A stretch of 64,000 nucleotides of DNA from contig CAZBHH010000003.1 of the NCBI GenBank assembly GCA_964492065.1, positions 1 through 64,000 on the forward strand, in the 5' to 3' direction. The position numbers were made by a program, and so were the translations under genes. How positions within the stretch are numbered: the first letter of the stretch is position 1; the number at the start of each line of letters is the position of its first letter. The notes under the pieces are model-generated. The model was not told where the DNA came from, did no database searches, and saw only the letters and a list, made by a program, of their open reading frames with translations. Positions 25,309 to 34,763 of the stretch are shown here, in pieces. The stretch comes from JADKAC01 sp964492065 (GTDB lineage Bacteria > Bacteroidota > Bacteroidia > Chitinophagales > BACL12).

Positions 25309-26940
25309 TTAAAATGAAAAGGAAATGCCTGCTATTGCATTAATACCATACCCCGGATAATTGTAGTAGCGCTGGTATTTATAGGAAGTAATGTTATTGA
25401 TATTCAGGAAAATATTAAAATACCGCGAATACATATAATTGGCGGAAATATTCAAATCAACGGTGCCTTTCAGCTTTGCGGTTGATCCGTCGGGCAACAA
25501 ACCGTAAGAACTGTTTACGCCGAAAATATCTGCCGTAGCAGACAGTTTGCGGTTAAAGTAATACGTGCCCGCCAATGTCCAGTTCAATGTGGGTGTGAAC
25601 CAGGGCTTGTCCAGCGCCAGTTCTGCAAATGAAAAATAATCCAGGGCAGCCAGTATCCTGAATTTATTTACGTTGAAATAGTCAACCTCTACCGTACCAC
25701 CAAACAGGGTGGCATCTTCGTAGATCACGTCAAACCGCTTTGTGTCAAACGCATTATTGACGTAGAACAACATATTGCGATTTATCGTGTAATACCCCTG
25801 CAGGCGGTAGGAGAAGTTCCCGTTTGTCGATCCGCTGAAGCCGGCATATTTTTTATCGGAAACAGAGCTCTTATAGTGCACGGAGTCACCGATAAAGGGA
25901 TTTTCGTCGGTAATGGATTTGAAATTATTGGGAATGAACCGGGTATCCCATCCCGCAACAAATACAAACTTATCGCCAACAAGGTCTTTACTGAATTCAA
26001 TTGTTGGAAGTGCGTAATATCGCCCCTGTTTTTCCACTGCATTATCTAACTGCAGCAACAGCGAATAACCCGGCGCTACTGTGCCGTAATGCAATTGCAG
26101 GTGCGTTATGGCATTATCCTGTAACAAGGGCGCCTTGTGCTTATAAAAATCCAGAAACAATGCAGCGCCGGCCGTAAAGTCATTATCCAGTTTTTTATCT
26201 GCCGCCAGGCGCAAAAACGGGTTTATCACGCCGTATTTTTTAGAATCGATTTTACCGCTGAGGCCGGTTTGTACCAGGTAGTCAATTTTTAAATCGTTTT
26301 CGGCGAGGTTCTTAAAAGCCACATCAAAATGAAATGCATTAAACTGCTGGCGGATATCCTGCTTTTTAAATTCCAGGCTGTCCGCATCGTAGCCGTAGTA
26401 GTACACCATATCGTGGGTATAGGAGGCATTGATAGGTATTGCGTAGGCTTCCTGCAGGTAAAACTGCGAGGTGCCGCCCACATTCAAATGGCTGTAATCT
26501 TTAAAATCCGTACCGTTGGTCGAAATGTAATCCGCAAACAATCCGTAATTCCATTTTTCCGAGCGACCCGAGTTGATATACACTTGTGCCAAAGGAGTTA
26601 ACGGCGCACCGAAACCCACCTTCACGTAGATGTTTTCCAGGTCTTCTTCGGGTGTTTTTGTCAGCGCTATTGGTTTGATTTTTACAGGCTGATACGGCAG
26701 CTCAAAATATTTAACATCGGTATTATATACCAGCGCTTCGGGTTTTGTTTCCGACTCCGGCGTATTGGCAGTGAGATTTATTTTCAGCGCATCGGCCAAT
26801 ATCGGGTTATAGTCGCGGATAACATCCACCTCTTCACCGCTCACTCCCGTTTGGGCGATGAGCAGCGCCGGCATCCACACCATGCATCCCATCCAGGTAA
26901 TGCGGAATAAATATTTTCTTATTTGCATAGCAACGCCCAT
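25309..26940 (-). CDS. TonB-dependent-receptor-like outer-membrane barrel without plug
   Basis: 543 residues from ATG 26940. A signal peptide ends ALLIAQTG; then a short periplasmic stretch (EEVDVIRDYNPILADALKI) and about 400 residues of beta-strands with the C-terminal barrel end NAIAGISFSF. This matches the TonB-receptor barrel class, but there is no room for a plug domain. The ATG is one base after the stop of the upstream TPR gene, so the two are co-translated and probably work together at the outer membrane. Confidence 0.82.
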   Translation of the reverse strand: MGVAMQIRKYLFRITWMGCMVWMPALLIAQTGVSGEEVDVIRDYNPILADALKINLTANTPESETKPEALVYNTDVKYFELPYQPVKIKPIALTKTPEEDLENIYVKVGFGAPLTPLAQVYINSGRSEKWNYGLFADYISTNGTDFKDYSHLNVGGTSQFYLQEAYAIPINASYTHDMVYYYGYDADSLEFKKQDIRQQFNAFHFDVAFKNLAENDLKIDYLVQTGLSGKIDSKKYGVINPFLRLAADKKLDNDFTAGAALFLDFYKHKAPLLQDNAITHLQLHYGTVAPGYSLLLQLDNAVEKQGRYYALPTIEFSKDLVGDKFVFVAGWDTRFIPNNFKSITDENPFIGDSVHYKSSVSDKKYAGFSGSTNGNFSYRLQGYYTINRNMLFYVNNAFDTKRFDVIYEDATLFGGTVEVDYFNVNKFRILAALDYFSFAELALDKPWFTPTLNWTLAGTYYFNRKLSATADIFGVNSSYGLLPDGSTAKLKGTVDLNISANYMYSRYFNIFLNINNITSYKYQRYYNYPGYGINAIAGISFSF

Positions 26941-26941
26941 T

Positions 26942-29900
26942 TTATTTGTTGAATTCCAGTTCTTCGGGATTATCCTCCCCGTTTTGATTTTGTTCGTCAA
27001 TGCGCCTTGAGCTCTTCTCCAACTCCTCTACCTGTTGCAATTTTATCTTCGCCAGTTCTACCAATTGCGGGTCGCCGTGGTAGTTGTCAATAATACTGCG
27101 CAAAGATGCTTTTGCCTGTGCGTACTCGCCTTTGGAAGCTGAAATATCCGCGAGTAAAATATAACTGCGAATTACCCACTCCTCGTATGCCGGTAATTCA
27201 TTGACTATCTCCAGGCAAAGCGCTTTGGACTCATCGAGTTTGCCATCCTGGTATAAAATATCGGCCATGAGAAAACGACTCTCCACACCGATGCTGTTTG
27301 TCGTCAATTGAGCAGTTTTCTGAAACGATTCAAATGCCTTTTCATTATTGTTTTTCGCCAGGTAGGCTTTACCCGAGTAATAATTTGCTTCGATGCGCTC
27401 TTCATTCGTGACCAGGTCGGATGCCAAAATGCGGTTTGCATTGATAAGCACATCGTCGTAATTATTCAACTGGTAAGCCACACGCAACAAGCCCTTCATA
27501 GCGACAAATGCATTTTCCTTATAGCTCGCATTTTCAAACAGCATCTCGTAATAATTCAACGCATCGGGGTAATTTTCATCAATGTAATAACTTATCCATG
27601 ATGCACGCACCAGGGCGCTTTCCAGGAATGCCGGCTTTTTCTCGTCGATCAAAATCACATAATCCGCCAGCGCATTTTTGTAAGACTCCGTCTTGAAGTA
27701 GCTCTCTGCACGGTAGAACAATGCCTGCACCCTGAAATACCCTTTGGGATATTGTTTCAGGTAGTCGCTGAACGCCTTTGCCGCTCCTTCGAAGTCGTCT
27801 TTATTATACTTGAATTTAGCGGCATTATAACTTATGGAGTCCTTTTCCGATACGGTGGCAATGCCTTCCAGCCCGCCGACATCGCCGGTTTCTTCGGCAA
27901 TATCCTTCAAAGCATTTTTAGCTTCGGCACCTTCGGAAGTAGTCGGCGACAACTCATAAGCGGCCTTGTAATATTTTTCCGCCATCGCCAGATCGTCCAT
28001 ATTATAATAAATCAATCCGAGCTTCAGGTAGGCTTTTATAACGTAGGCGCTGTTGGGTTTTTCATCGAGCAACGCCTTAAAACCCTTTATTGCCGCATTA
28101 TTGTCTTTCATTAAAAAATGCGTATTGGCAATTTCGTACATCGCATCATCAACGTACAATGAATTCGGGAAAGAGGAACTCAACTTTTTCAAAGTCGTAA
28201 TTTTTTTGGAGTTTTCACCTTCCAGTCCATGCAACATCCCCTTTTGAAACAATGCGTAATCCGAGCCTTTATAGTTATTGTCGATAATCTTCGCATAATT
28301 CTTTTCCGCCTTGTTGTATTCTTTTGTCATGAAGTAGCAGTCTGCCGACCTCAATGTGGCATCCAGTGCAATATCCACTTCCTGTGATGCTGCCTTTGAC
28401 AATTTCAGTTCGCCGGTTACCTTATTGAAATATTTTACGGCATTTGCAAAATCGGATTGACGGAAATAGGCATAGCCGATGGTGTAATTGGAATATGCCT
28501 GCCGCACTTCCGGTGTGGGGTTGCCGCTTGCCTTGGCCACATCCTGGTATTTCGCATGATTGGAAATTGCCTTTGCGTATTCATCGTTCTGGTAATTGAT
28601 TTCGCCGAGCCAGAAATAACACCCCGCCTGTATTTTGCCGTCGATCGGGTAAATGAGCGACTTCCTGAACATCTCTTCTGCACCGGTGTATTCCTTGTTG
28701 TTGAAGTCATCTACTCCACTGTAATAGGCCACCTTCTGATAGGCAATTTTCAGTTGTTTCGATTTTTCGGGAATGCCGTTGAGTATGGCAAGCGCCTCAT
28801 CGTATTTTTTGGTATTCACCAACGCATCCGCCAGCAGTTCCTGCGCATCGGTGACGAATTTTCCGTTGGGGTACTCCTCCAGGTAAGATTTTAATGAAGT
28901 GACCGCTGCGGGATAATACTGCAACTCATAACTCAGCTTTGCATAATTAAACAGTGCGGTCTGTTGCACATTTTTGTCAATGGAAAACAGCGATGCATCC
29001 AGGAATTTATTGCGGGCTTCCTCCTTTTTATCCTGTTGGATATAGCAATTGCCCATCAGGAATGCCGCTTGCTGATACAGCGTATCATTCTTGTCCCGTA
29101 TATCCGCCAGATTATCCAATGCACCTGCATAATCATGCAGTTGATACTGCACAAATCCCAATTGGTAATAATCTTCCGGTTTTTTAGACCTGGACTTTTC
29201 CATGTAATAACCCAGGTACGGCAGCGCCTTTTCATAATTTCCCAGTGCCAGGTAGGCCTGCCCCAGCAATTGGTTGATTTCGGTGAGGTAGTGCAGCCGT
29301 GTATTTTCGATTAGCGGTTCCGCATAAGCGATCATCTTCTCGTATTCGCCGCGGCTGTAATAAATATTGCAGAAATAATACGGTACCACCAGCGCATACA
29401 CACCCTCATCCTTCACCCGGTTAAAACTCGCTATCGCCTCATTGTAATCATCGTTCAGGTAAGAAATAAAACCGTAGTAATAATTTGATGCGAAGTAATA
29501 CGGCCCCTCTTTTTCTTTCAGTTGTATAAATAGTTCTTTCGCCTTGTCCAGTTTCTTTTTGGTAAACAATGTATAGGCGTATTGAAATCTGTAAGTATCC
29601 CTGTCGTCAAAATTCAAATCATAGGCATCCACCTGTTCAAACCAATGCAATGCCCTGGTGTATTCCCTGTTTTTAAAATAAATTTTTCCCAGGTGAAAAT
29701 ACGCCGAGCCCATCAGTGCATGGCCCGGGTAATTTTCGATGAATGAAAGCATCAGTTGTTCGGCATCCGGATTCGACAATTCGATGGCGCAAATGGCCTT
29801 GTAATACCTGCTGTTGGCTTTGTACATCACAATTTCCGCAGCGGCATCATCCGGTATCATTTGGATGGTCTGCTCAAACTGCATCTGCGCCGTGCTGTAT

Positions 29901-30040
29901 TTTCCGGCTTCAAACAGTTCCATGCCCGTTTTATAGCTGCGGTAAGGATCCGTGTAAATCTTTGTTTCCTGAGCCTGGACAGGATGGTACAGACACCAAA
30001 TACCTATAGCTGACAATGCTATTCTCAAGTAAGTAATCAT
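26942..30040 (-). CDS. Large periplasmic TPR-repeat protein
   Basis: 1032 residues. A signal peptide ends YHPVQAQ; the rest is tandem tetratricopeptide repeats (for example AYFHLGKIYFKNREYTRALHW), about 25 in all, forming a long superhelix with a short Gln/Glu/Asn-rich tail. TPR solenoids are scaffolds for protein complexes. The start of the barrel gene one base after its stop indicates a shared function at the outer membrane. A comparable TPR/TonB-like pair is common in Bacteroidota, but its function is not known to me. Confidence 0.9.
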   Translation of the reverse strand: MITYLRIALSAIGIWCLYHPVQAQETKIYTDPYRSYKTGMELFEAGKYSTAQMQFEQTIQMIPDDAAAEIVMYKANSRYYKAICAIELSNPDAEQLMLSFIENYPGHALMGSAYFHLGKIYFKNREYTRALHWFEQVDAYDLNFDDRDTYRFQYAYTLFTKKKLDKAKELFIQLKEKEGPYYFASNYYYGFISYLNDDYNEAIASFNRVKDEGVYALVVPYYFCNIYYSRGEYEKMIAYAEPLIENTRLHYLTEINQLLGQAYLALGNYEKALPYLGYYMEKSRSKKPEDYYQLGFVQYQLHDYAGALDNLADIRDKNDTLYQQAAFLMGNCYIQQDKKEEARNKFLDASLFSIDKNVQQTALFNYAKLSYELQYYPAAVTSLKSYLEEYPNGKFVTDAQELLADALVNTKKYDEALAILNGIPEKSKQLKIAYQKVAYYSGVDDFNNKEYTGAEEMFRKSLIYPIDGKIQAGCYFWLGEINYQNDEYAKAISNHAKYQDVAKASGNPTPEVRQAYSNYTIGYAYFRQSDFANAVKYFNKVTGELKLSKAASQEVDIALDATLRSADCYFMTKEYNKAEKNYAKIIDNNYKGSDYALFQKGMLHGLEGENSKKITTLKKLSSSFPNSLYVDDAMYEIANTHFLMKDNNAAIKGFKALLDEKPNSAYVIKAYLKLGLIYYNMDDLAMAEKYYKAAYELSPTTSEGAEAKNALKDIAEETGDVGGLEGIATVSEKDSISYNAAKFKYNKDDFEGAAKAFSDYLKQYPKGYFRVQALFYRAESYFKTESYKNALADYVILIDEKKPAFLESALVRASWISYYIDENYPDALNYYEMLFENASYKENAFVAMKGLLRVAYQLNNYDDVLINANRILASDLVTNEERIEANYYSGKAYLAKNNNEKAFESFQKTAQLTTNSIGVESRFLMADILYQDGKLDESKALCLEIVNELPAYEEWVIRSYILLADISASKGEYAQAKASLRSIIDNYHGDPQLVELAKIKLQQVEELEKSSRRIDEQNQNGEDNPEELEFNK

Positions 30041-30243
30041 AATAATGCGTATCGCTGGTATAGGAAGGTTTCGATAATATGTATTTTTGGCTATCTGTTA
30101 TATTTCAATCGTGCCTAAAATAAAGAAGAACACTTGCAAAACTGGTGAAATCCCGCAAAATTCAATACACAATACAATGTTGATATTCAACGTGCGACCG
30201 CATGTGTTTATTGGATGAGAGGGCGATGCGCTGTTGCCCGGGT

Positions 30244-30720
30244 TTATTCGGCAACCGCCCTTTGCAACAACTTGAAATTGCCCAGGCAAAACCAATGGTT
30301 ATCCAGTTTAATGGCGTCAAACTGGTATTTTGTCAATTCGCCCCCAATTGAAAACTTAGTAGTTACCACTGCCCTGTTCGCTGCATCGCTCTTCACGTGT
30401 TCTTCGGTAGAATTGGAATGCGTCGCTTCGCTGATATCGCCCAGGACAGAGCGGAATGCGTCGTATTGCAGGAATAAACCCGTTTTAAATGTATCTAATC
30501 CGACTAAGGTTTGGCCGGTTTCTTTTTCGACAATAACCCGGTATTGATTATAGGCTCTCTTATTCGGGATGAGCAATTCAAATTTTGAATCATCACCTAT
30601 TCTCAAGGCGTCAAATACTTTTTTGGACAGGTTGGGCAGCTCAACGGAGCCGGGTTCAGAAGTAGAGCATCCGGCAATAAGCATCACCGATGCCAATAGC
30701 AAAATGTGTATAGTTTTCAT
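30244..30720 (-). CDS. Lipoprotein of unknown function
   Basis: 158 residues. The signal MKTIHILLLASVMLIAGCS has a good lipobox (LIAGC, Cys18). The mature part is a small alpha/beta domain with TTKFSIGGELTKYQFDAIK and a C-terminal HWFCLGNFKLL strand, similar in shape to NTF2-like or DUF4878-type lipoproteins, but the match is weak. It would be anchored in the outer or inner membrane. It stands alone between the TPR gene and rnhA. Confidence 0.7.
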   Translation of the reverse strand: MKTIHILLLASVMLIAGCSTSEPGSVELPNLSKKVFDALRIGDDSKFELLIPNKRAYNQYRVIVEKETGQTLVGLDTFKTGLFLQYDAFRSVLGDISEATHSNSTEEHVKSDAANRAVVTTKFSIGGELTKYQFDAIKLDNHWFCLGNFKLLQRAVAE

Positions 30721-30783
30721 TACGGTAACACTGAGTATAAGTAAAATTAAAGATTTGTTTTAATTTTCAATACCGGAAACCCA

Positions 30784-30791
30784 TATATTTA
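30784..30791 (+). promoter_or_regulatory. Probable -7 promoter element of rnhA
   Basis: TATATTTA, one base off the TAnnTTTG consensus, 5 nt before the rnhA ATG. Confidence 0.4.
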
Positions 30792-30796
30792 CTTCA

Positions 30797-31264
30797 ATGG
30801 TTAAAATTTATACGGATGGCGCTGCCAAAGGGAATCCCGGCCCGGGAGGGTATGGGGCTATTTTGCGATACGGCAACCACGAGATGGAATTGAGCGCCGG
30901 TTACCGGCTCACCACCAATAACCGCATGGAACTGTTGGCCGTAATTACTGCGCTGGAAAAACTAAAGCGCCACCCGCTGGAAGTTACTATCTATTCCGAC
31001 TCCAAATACGTGGTGGATGCCGTGGTTAAAGGCTGGGTATTCGATTGGGAAAAACAGGGTTTTAAAAAGAAGAAGAACCCCGACCTGTGGAGGCGGTTTC
31101 TGAAATTGTTCCGCATGCACTCAATCCGTTTTGTCTGGATCCGCGGCCACAACGGTCACCCTGAAAACGAGCGCTGCGACGTCCTTGCCGTTAATGCCTG
31201 CGAGGGTTCCAATCTCCTGGTTGACGAGTATTATGAAGCCGGCAATGATGCGCTATTCGACTAA
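30797..31264 (+). CDS. rnhA: Ribonuclease HI
   Basis: 155 residues, normal length. Catalytic acids are in place: Asp7 in YTDGAAKGNPGPGGYG, Glu45 in NRMELL, Asp68 in IYSDSKYV and Asp128 in NERCD, with the His of GHNGHPEN before it. It cuts the RNA strand of RNA-DNA hybrids and so removes primers and R-loops. The basic protrusion KKKKNPDLWRR binds the hybrid. The 3' end overlaps fbp by 4 bp, convergent. Confidence 0.96.
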   Translation: MVKIYTDGAAKGNPGPGGYGAILRYGNHEMELSAGYRLTTNNRMELLAVITALEKLKRHPLEVTIYSDSKYVVDAVVKGWVFDWEKQGFKKKKNPDLWRRFLKLFRMHSIRFVWIRGHNGHPENERCDVLAVNACEGSNLLVDEYYEAGNDALFD

Positions 31265-32283
31265 TTCACCTTTGCCGATACTTCCCGGCTTTGCTTTAGA
31301 AATTGTTCTGCCTGTGTTACCATTTCAGACGACCCGATATACAGCGGCACCCGCTGATGCAACTCCTTCGGTTCGACATCCAAAATGCGCTGTGTACCCG
31401 TTGAGGCTGCTCCCCCTGCCTGCTCGGCGATAAATGCCAGCGGGTTGCATTCATATAACAGGCGCAACTTGCCCTTAGGCGATTTTGCCGTTTCCGGATA
31501 AATGTAGATACCTCCCTTTAGGGTATTGCGATGAAAATCGGCAACCAGTGAACCGATATACCGGGACGTGTAAGGGCGTTTGGTTGCACTATCCTCCTCC
31601 TGGCAAAATTTGATATATCTCTTCACCCCTTCCGGGAAATGCACGTAATTGCCTTCGTTAATCGAATATATCTTTCCCGACTGCGGGATGCGGATGAGCG
31701 GATGCGACAGACAAAACTCGCCGATGGAGGGGTCGAGTGTAAATCCGTTGACGCCATTACCGGTAGTATAAACCAACATGGTGGACGAACCGTAAATCAC
31801 ATAACCGGCGGCCACCTGCTCGCTGCCTTTCTGCAAAAAGTCGTCAATAACGGCAGGGCCGGAGAAAGACAACCGGCGGTATATGGAAAAGATGGTGCCT
31901 ATGGAAACATTTACATCGATATTCGAAGAACCGTCCAGCGGATCTATAAGCACGACATACTTTCCGTTCTTTGAAATAGCGCCGTTCAGACCGATGAATT
32001 CGTCGTTTTCCTCCGAAGCGATTCCACACACTTCACCGCCGGCATTCAGCGCCTGGATAAATTGATTGTTGGCATATACATCCAGTTTTTGCTGCCGTTC
32101 GCCCTGGATGTTTTCACTGCCTTCCTCACCGAGAATATCCACCAGGCCCGCTTTGTTTACTTCGCGGTTTACAATCTTGGATGCAATACTGATATCGCTA
32201 AGCAAACGGGTCAGCTCGCCGGTGGCATAGGGAAAATCCGACTGGCGCTCAATAATAAATTCAACTAAAGTTTGTGGCCTCAT
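31261..32283 (-). CDS. fbp: Fructose-1,6-bisphosphatase class I
   Basis: 340 residues from ATG 32283, close to the 332 of E. coli Fbp. It hydrolyses fructose-1,6-bisphosphate in gluconeogenesis. Visible signatures are the metal-binding LIDPLDGSSNIDVNVSIGT, EENDEF upstream of it, and GGIYIYPETAKSPKGKLRLLYE. The frame stays open to a GTG at 32322, but the ATG gives the usual N-terminus. A perfect TAACTTTG element lies 18 nt upstream. Confidence 0.96.
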   Translation of the reverse strand: MRPQTLVEFIIERQSDFPYATGELTRLLSDISIASKIVNREVNKAGLVDILGEEGSENIQGERQQKLDVYANNQFIQALNAGGEVCGIASEENDEFIGLNGAISKNGKYVVLIDPLDGSSNIDVNVSIGTIFSIYRRLSFSGPAVIDDFLQKGSEQVAAGYVIYGSSTMLVYTTGNGVNGFTLDPSIGEFCLSHPLIRIPQSGKIYSINEGNYVHFPEGVKRYIKFCQEEDSATKRPYTSRYIGSLVADFHRNTLKGGIYIYPETAKSPKGKLRLLYECNPLAFIAEQAGGAASTGTQRILDVEPKELHQRVPLYIGSSEMVTQAEQFLKQSREVSAKVN

Positions 32284-32301
32284 ATGCAATATTATCTGGC
32301 T

Positions 32302-32309
32302 CAAAGTTA
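32302..32309 (-). promoter_or_regulatory. -7 promoter element of fbp
   Basis: TAACTTTG on the minus strand, a perfect TAnnTTTG match, 18 nt before the fbp ATG. Confidence 0.5.
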
Positions 32310-32358
32310 AATAAAACCTCACGCAGGTTTAACCGAAAAATATTTTGAATCGGCTGAC

Positions 32359-32366
32359 TACCTTTA
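32359..32366 (+). promoter_or_regulatory. Probable -7 promoter element of the GNAT gene
   Basis: TACCTTTA, one base off the consensus, 4 nt before the ATG. The divergent fbp element lies 50 bp away. Confidence 0.4.
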
Positions 32367-32370
32367 TCCG

Positions 32371-32859
32371 ATGCAAATATGGATCAGGCAAGCGCTGGCA
32401 AAAGACATGGCGCAGGTACACCGGCTGGTGCGTGAATTAGCGGAATACGAACGGTCGGAGACCGAGGTGGCTACTACCCCGTCGCAATATATTGCCGACG
32501 GATTTGAAGAAAACCGGTTCCGGGTAATCGTCGCCGAAGACACGGATCTGCTTCCCGGCAGTTCAATAGTCGGGATCGCCTTTTATTACTGGGCGTATTC
32601 CACCTGGAAAGGAAAATATATCTGGCTGGAAGACCTGGTGGTGACGGAAAGCCACAGGCAGTCGGGCGTGGGCAGCCTGTTGTTCAAAGAGGTAATCCGC
32701 AGGGCTAAGTCGGAAGGCGCTGCACTGCTGAAATGGCAAGTGCTGGATTGGAACACACCTGCCATTCAATTTTATCAAAAAACGCATGCACACTGCGATG
32801 CCGCATGGCAAACCTATCGGATCAATCAAAGCGAATTCGACAGTGCACTGAACCGTTGA
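32371..32859 (+). CDS. GNAT-family N-acetyltransferase (thialysine/diamine acetyltransferase type)
   Basis: 162 residues. The acetyl-CoA binding motif is ESHRQSGVGSLLFKE, preceded by the strand IWLEDLVV and followed by LKWQVLDWNTPAIQFYQK, which together resemble the spermidine/thialysine acetyltransferase-like branch. GNAT enzymes move an acetyl group from acetyl-CoA to an amine. The natural substrate is not evident. The gene lies 29 bp before aspartokinase. Confidence 0.88.
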   Translation: MQIWIRQALAKDMAQVHRLVRELAEYERSETEVATTPSQYIADGFEENRFRVIVAEDTDLLPGSSIVGIAFYYWAYSTWKGKYIWLEDLVVTESHRQSGVGSLLFKEVIRRAKSEGAALLKWQVLDWNTPAIQFYQKTHAHCDAAWQTYRINQSEFDSALNR

Positions 32860-32875
32860 GTAATTATTACAAGTG

Positions 32876-32883
32876 TATTTTTA
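32876..32883 (+). promoter_or_regulatory. Probable -7 promoter element of aspartokinase
   Basis: TATTTTTA, one base off the TAnnTTTG consensus, 5 nt before the GTG start. Confidence 0.35.
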
Positions 32884-32888
32884 CAGCC

Positions 32889-34136
32889 GTGAAAGTTTTT
32901 AAGTTCGGCGGCGCCAGTGTGAAGGATGCCGATGGCGTGCGCAATGTGGGAAACATATTGCGGATGTTCGATGGCGAACATCTGGTGATTGTGGTATCCG
33001 CAATGGGCAAGACGACCAATGCCCTTGAGCATATCGCAGACCTGGCTTATTCAGACCGCAACTTTGATGCGGCATTGCAAAACCTGTTGGACTACCATCG
33101 CCAAATCATCGATGCACTGCAGATAGATTTTGATGCCTACGACTATCAAAAAGTAATACTTTATCTACTGAAACAATTCAAATGGCTCAGTTTCCCCGCC
33201 TATTACGATCAGGTGGTCAGCGTCGGCGAAATGCTTTCATCCGGTATTCTGAGCACCTATCTCAATGCAAACGGAATACAAAATACCTGGCTGGACGTGC
33301 GTACCGCAATACACACCGATGCCTCCTGGCGGGAAGGAATTGTAGATTGGGCAAAAACTACGGATTCGTGCAATCGACTGATTCCGCCTTTATTGGAAAC
33401 CGGCCATGTCGTAACTCAGGGATTTATCGGCAGTACAAGGGATGGCATGATTACGACGCTGGGACGTGAAGGCTCCGATTATACCGGCGCCGTATTTTCA
33501 AACTGTCTTAATGCGGAAGGCCTTTGGATATGGAAAGATGTACCCGGCGTGCTTACCGCCGATCCCAAGGAATTTCCCCATGCGGAACAATTGCAGGAAC
33601 TCACCTATTACGAAGCGGTGGAAATGACCTACTACGGCGCACAGGTCATTCACCCAAAAACCATTAAGCCGCTGCAAAACAAACAGATACCGCTGTATGT
33701 GCGCTCATTTATAAATCCAAAGGCAGCAGGTACAAAAATTTGCGCCGATGATTCCGACAAAAAGTATCCGCCGATAATCGTCCTGAAGAAAAATCAATTG
33801 CTCATGTCGGTCAAAGTCATTGACTTTTCATTTATCGCCGAGAATAACCTCAGCAATATTTACAATCTCTTTGCGAAGCATAAAGTGAAAGTCAACATGA
33901 TACAAACGGCTGCACTCAGTTTCTCTGCGGTAGTTGACAATAATCCCTATGCGTTAAACCCATTATTCCAACAATTGGGAGAGGAATACGAAATTCGGAC
34001 AAACGGGGACCTGGAATTGCTCACCATCCGCCATTACAATGCGCAGATCATCAAAGAATTGACGGGGAAAAAAGAAATTTTGCTGGAACAGCGCTCGAGG
34101 CTAACAGTTCAGATTTTAATGTACAATCAATCGTAA
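32889..34136 (+). CDS. lysC: Aspartate kinase
   Basis: 415 residues from GTG. The N-terminus VFKFGGASVKDADGVRNV is the ATP/aspartate-binding signature; TTLGREGSDYTG and WKDVPGVLTADPK complete the kinase domain. The last 110 residues contain ACT-type regulatory segments (LMSVKVIDFSFIAENNLSN). The enzyme starts the Asp pathway to Lys, Thr and Met. The frame is open upstream, but residues before the GTG are unlike the family and overlap the GNAT gene, so I reject them. The end overlaps the next, convergent gene by 10 bp. Confidence 0.93.
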   Translation: MKVFKFGGASVKDADGVRNVGNILRMFDGEHLVIVVSAMGKTTNALEHIADLAYSDRNFDAALQNLLDYHRQIIDALQIDFDAYDYQKVILYLLKQFKWLSFPAYYDQVVSVGEMLSSGILSTYLNANGIQNTWLDVRTAIHTDASWREGIVDWAKTTDSCNRLIPPLLETGHVVTQGFIGSTRDGMITTLGREGSDYTGAVFSNCLNAEGLWIWKDVPGVLTADPKEFPHAEQLQELTYYEAVEMTYYGAQVIHPKTIKPLQNKQIPLYVRSFINPKAAGTKICADDSDKKYPPIIVLKKNQLLMSVKVIDFSFIAENNLSNIYNLFAKHKVKVNMIQTAALSFSAVVDNNPYALNPLFQQLGEEYEIRTNGDLELLTIRHYNAQIIKELTGKKEILLEQRSRLTVQILMYNQS

Positions 34137-34624
34137 GGCCGGTTCAGGATTGCATCGGCAATTACGATATCCCGCAAACTGATATTGATATCCACGGTAT
34201 TGTCTTCTTCTTCGACATGTGTTTGCAGTATTTTTTTTTCCAACTGACTCGGCATTGCATCGTGTTCTTTCCGTTGCTGCATTTTCAGGTAAGCATCGTA
34301 TTCCTTTTTGCTGCGCCGCTCATTTTTAGATAATAACACCTTGTCCTTCACTACTTCCTGTTTGTTTGACACCTGCTTTTGAACGACGGGAGCAGGTCTA
34401 TCCCCGAAAGGTTTTTGTTGATCACGCCGCTCACGAACCGCTTTCCTCTGTTTTTTTATCTCCCGCAAAATATCCTCAATTGTCGTTACCGGTTCAGTGT
34501 GCCCGCCCTTATTTTCGGCAGGTTTCTTTTTTTTGGCATTCTCCTGGGTGCGCTTACTCAGCCAGCCTGAAAGTGCCACCCAAATGATTGAAATCACAAT
34601 CCAAAGAATTGTTTCGAAATCCAT
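34127..34624 (-). CDS. Single-pass membrane protein with charged tail, unknown
   Basis: 165 residues from ATG 34624. A transmembrane helix (about 4-22, LWIVISIIWVALSGWLSK) is followed by a long, very charged, probably partly disordered or coiled-coil domain rich in Lys, Glu and Gln (KKKKPAENKGG, KKQRKAVRERRDQQK), ending in a small conserved-looking segment ISLRDIVIADAILNRPYD. I do not recognise the family, though such short tail-anchored proteins are common in Bacteroidota. A TAATTTTA element lies 5 nt before the start. Confidence 0.7.
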   Translation of the reverse strand: MDFETILWIVISIIWVALSGWLSKRTQENAKKKKPAENKGGHTEPVTTIEDILREIKKQRKAVRERRDQQKPFGDRPAPVVQKQVSNKQEVVKDKVLLSKNERRSKKEYDAYLKMQQRKEHDAMPSQLEKKILQTHVEEEDNTVDINISLRDIVIADAILNRPYD

Positions 34625-34629
34625 AGGGT

Positions 34630-34637
34630 TAAAATTA
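34630..34637 (-). promoter_or_regulatory. Probable -7 promoter element of the small membrane-protein gene
   Basis: TAATTTTA on the minus strand, one base off the consensus, 5 nt before the ATG. Confidence 0.35.
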
Positions 34638-34763
34638 ACGGATTTAATCCACTTTATTAAGTATCGCAATGCGCACTGTGTATCCCGATTAATGCCAATG
34701 CCGACAGCGAGCAGTACATATTGAAACGCAGGCGCCTTATCTTCGCAGAAACAGGGTCGACAA

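Noticed and set aside
32733..32888. Upstream extension of aspartokinase
   Set aside because: The 52 extra residues overlap the GNAT gene and lack similarity to the family; GTG 32889 begins the conserved FKFGG segment.
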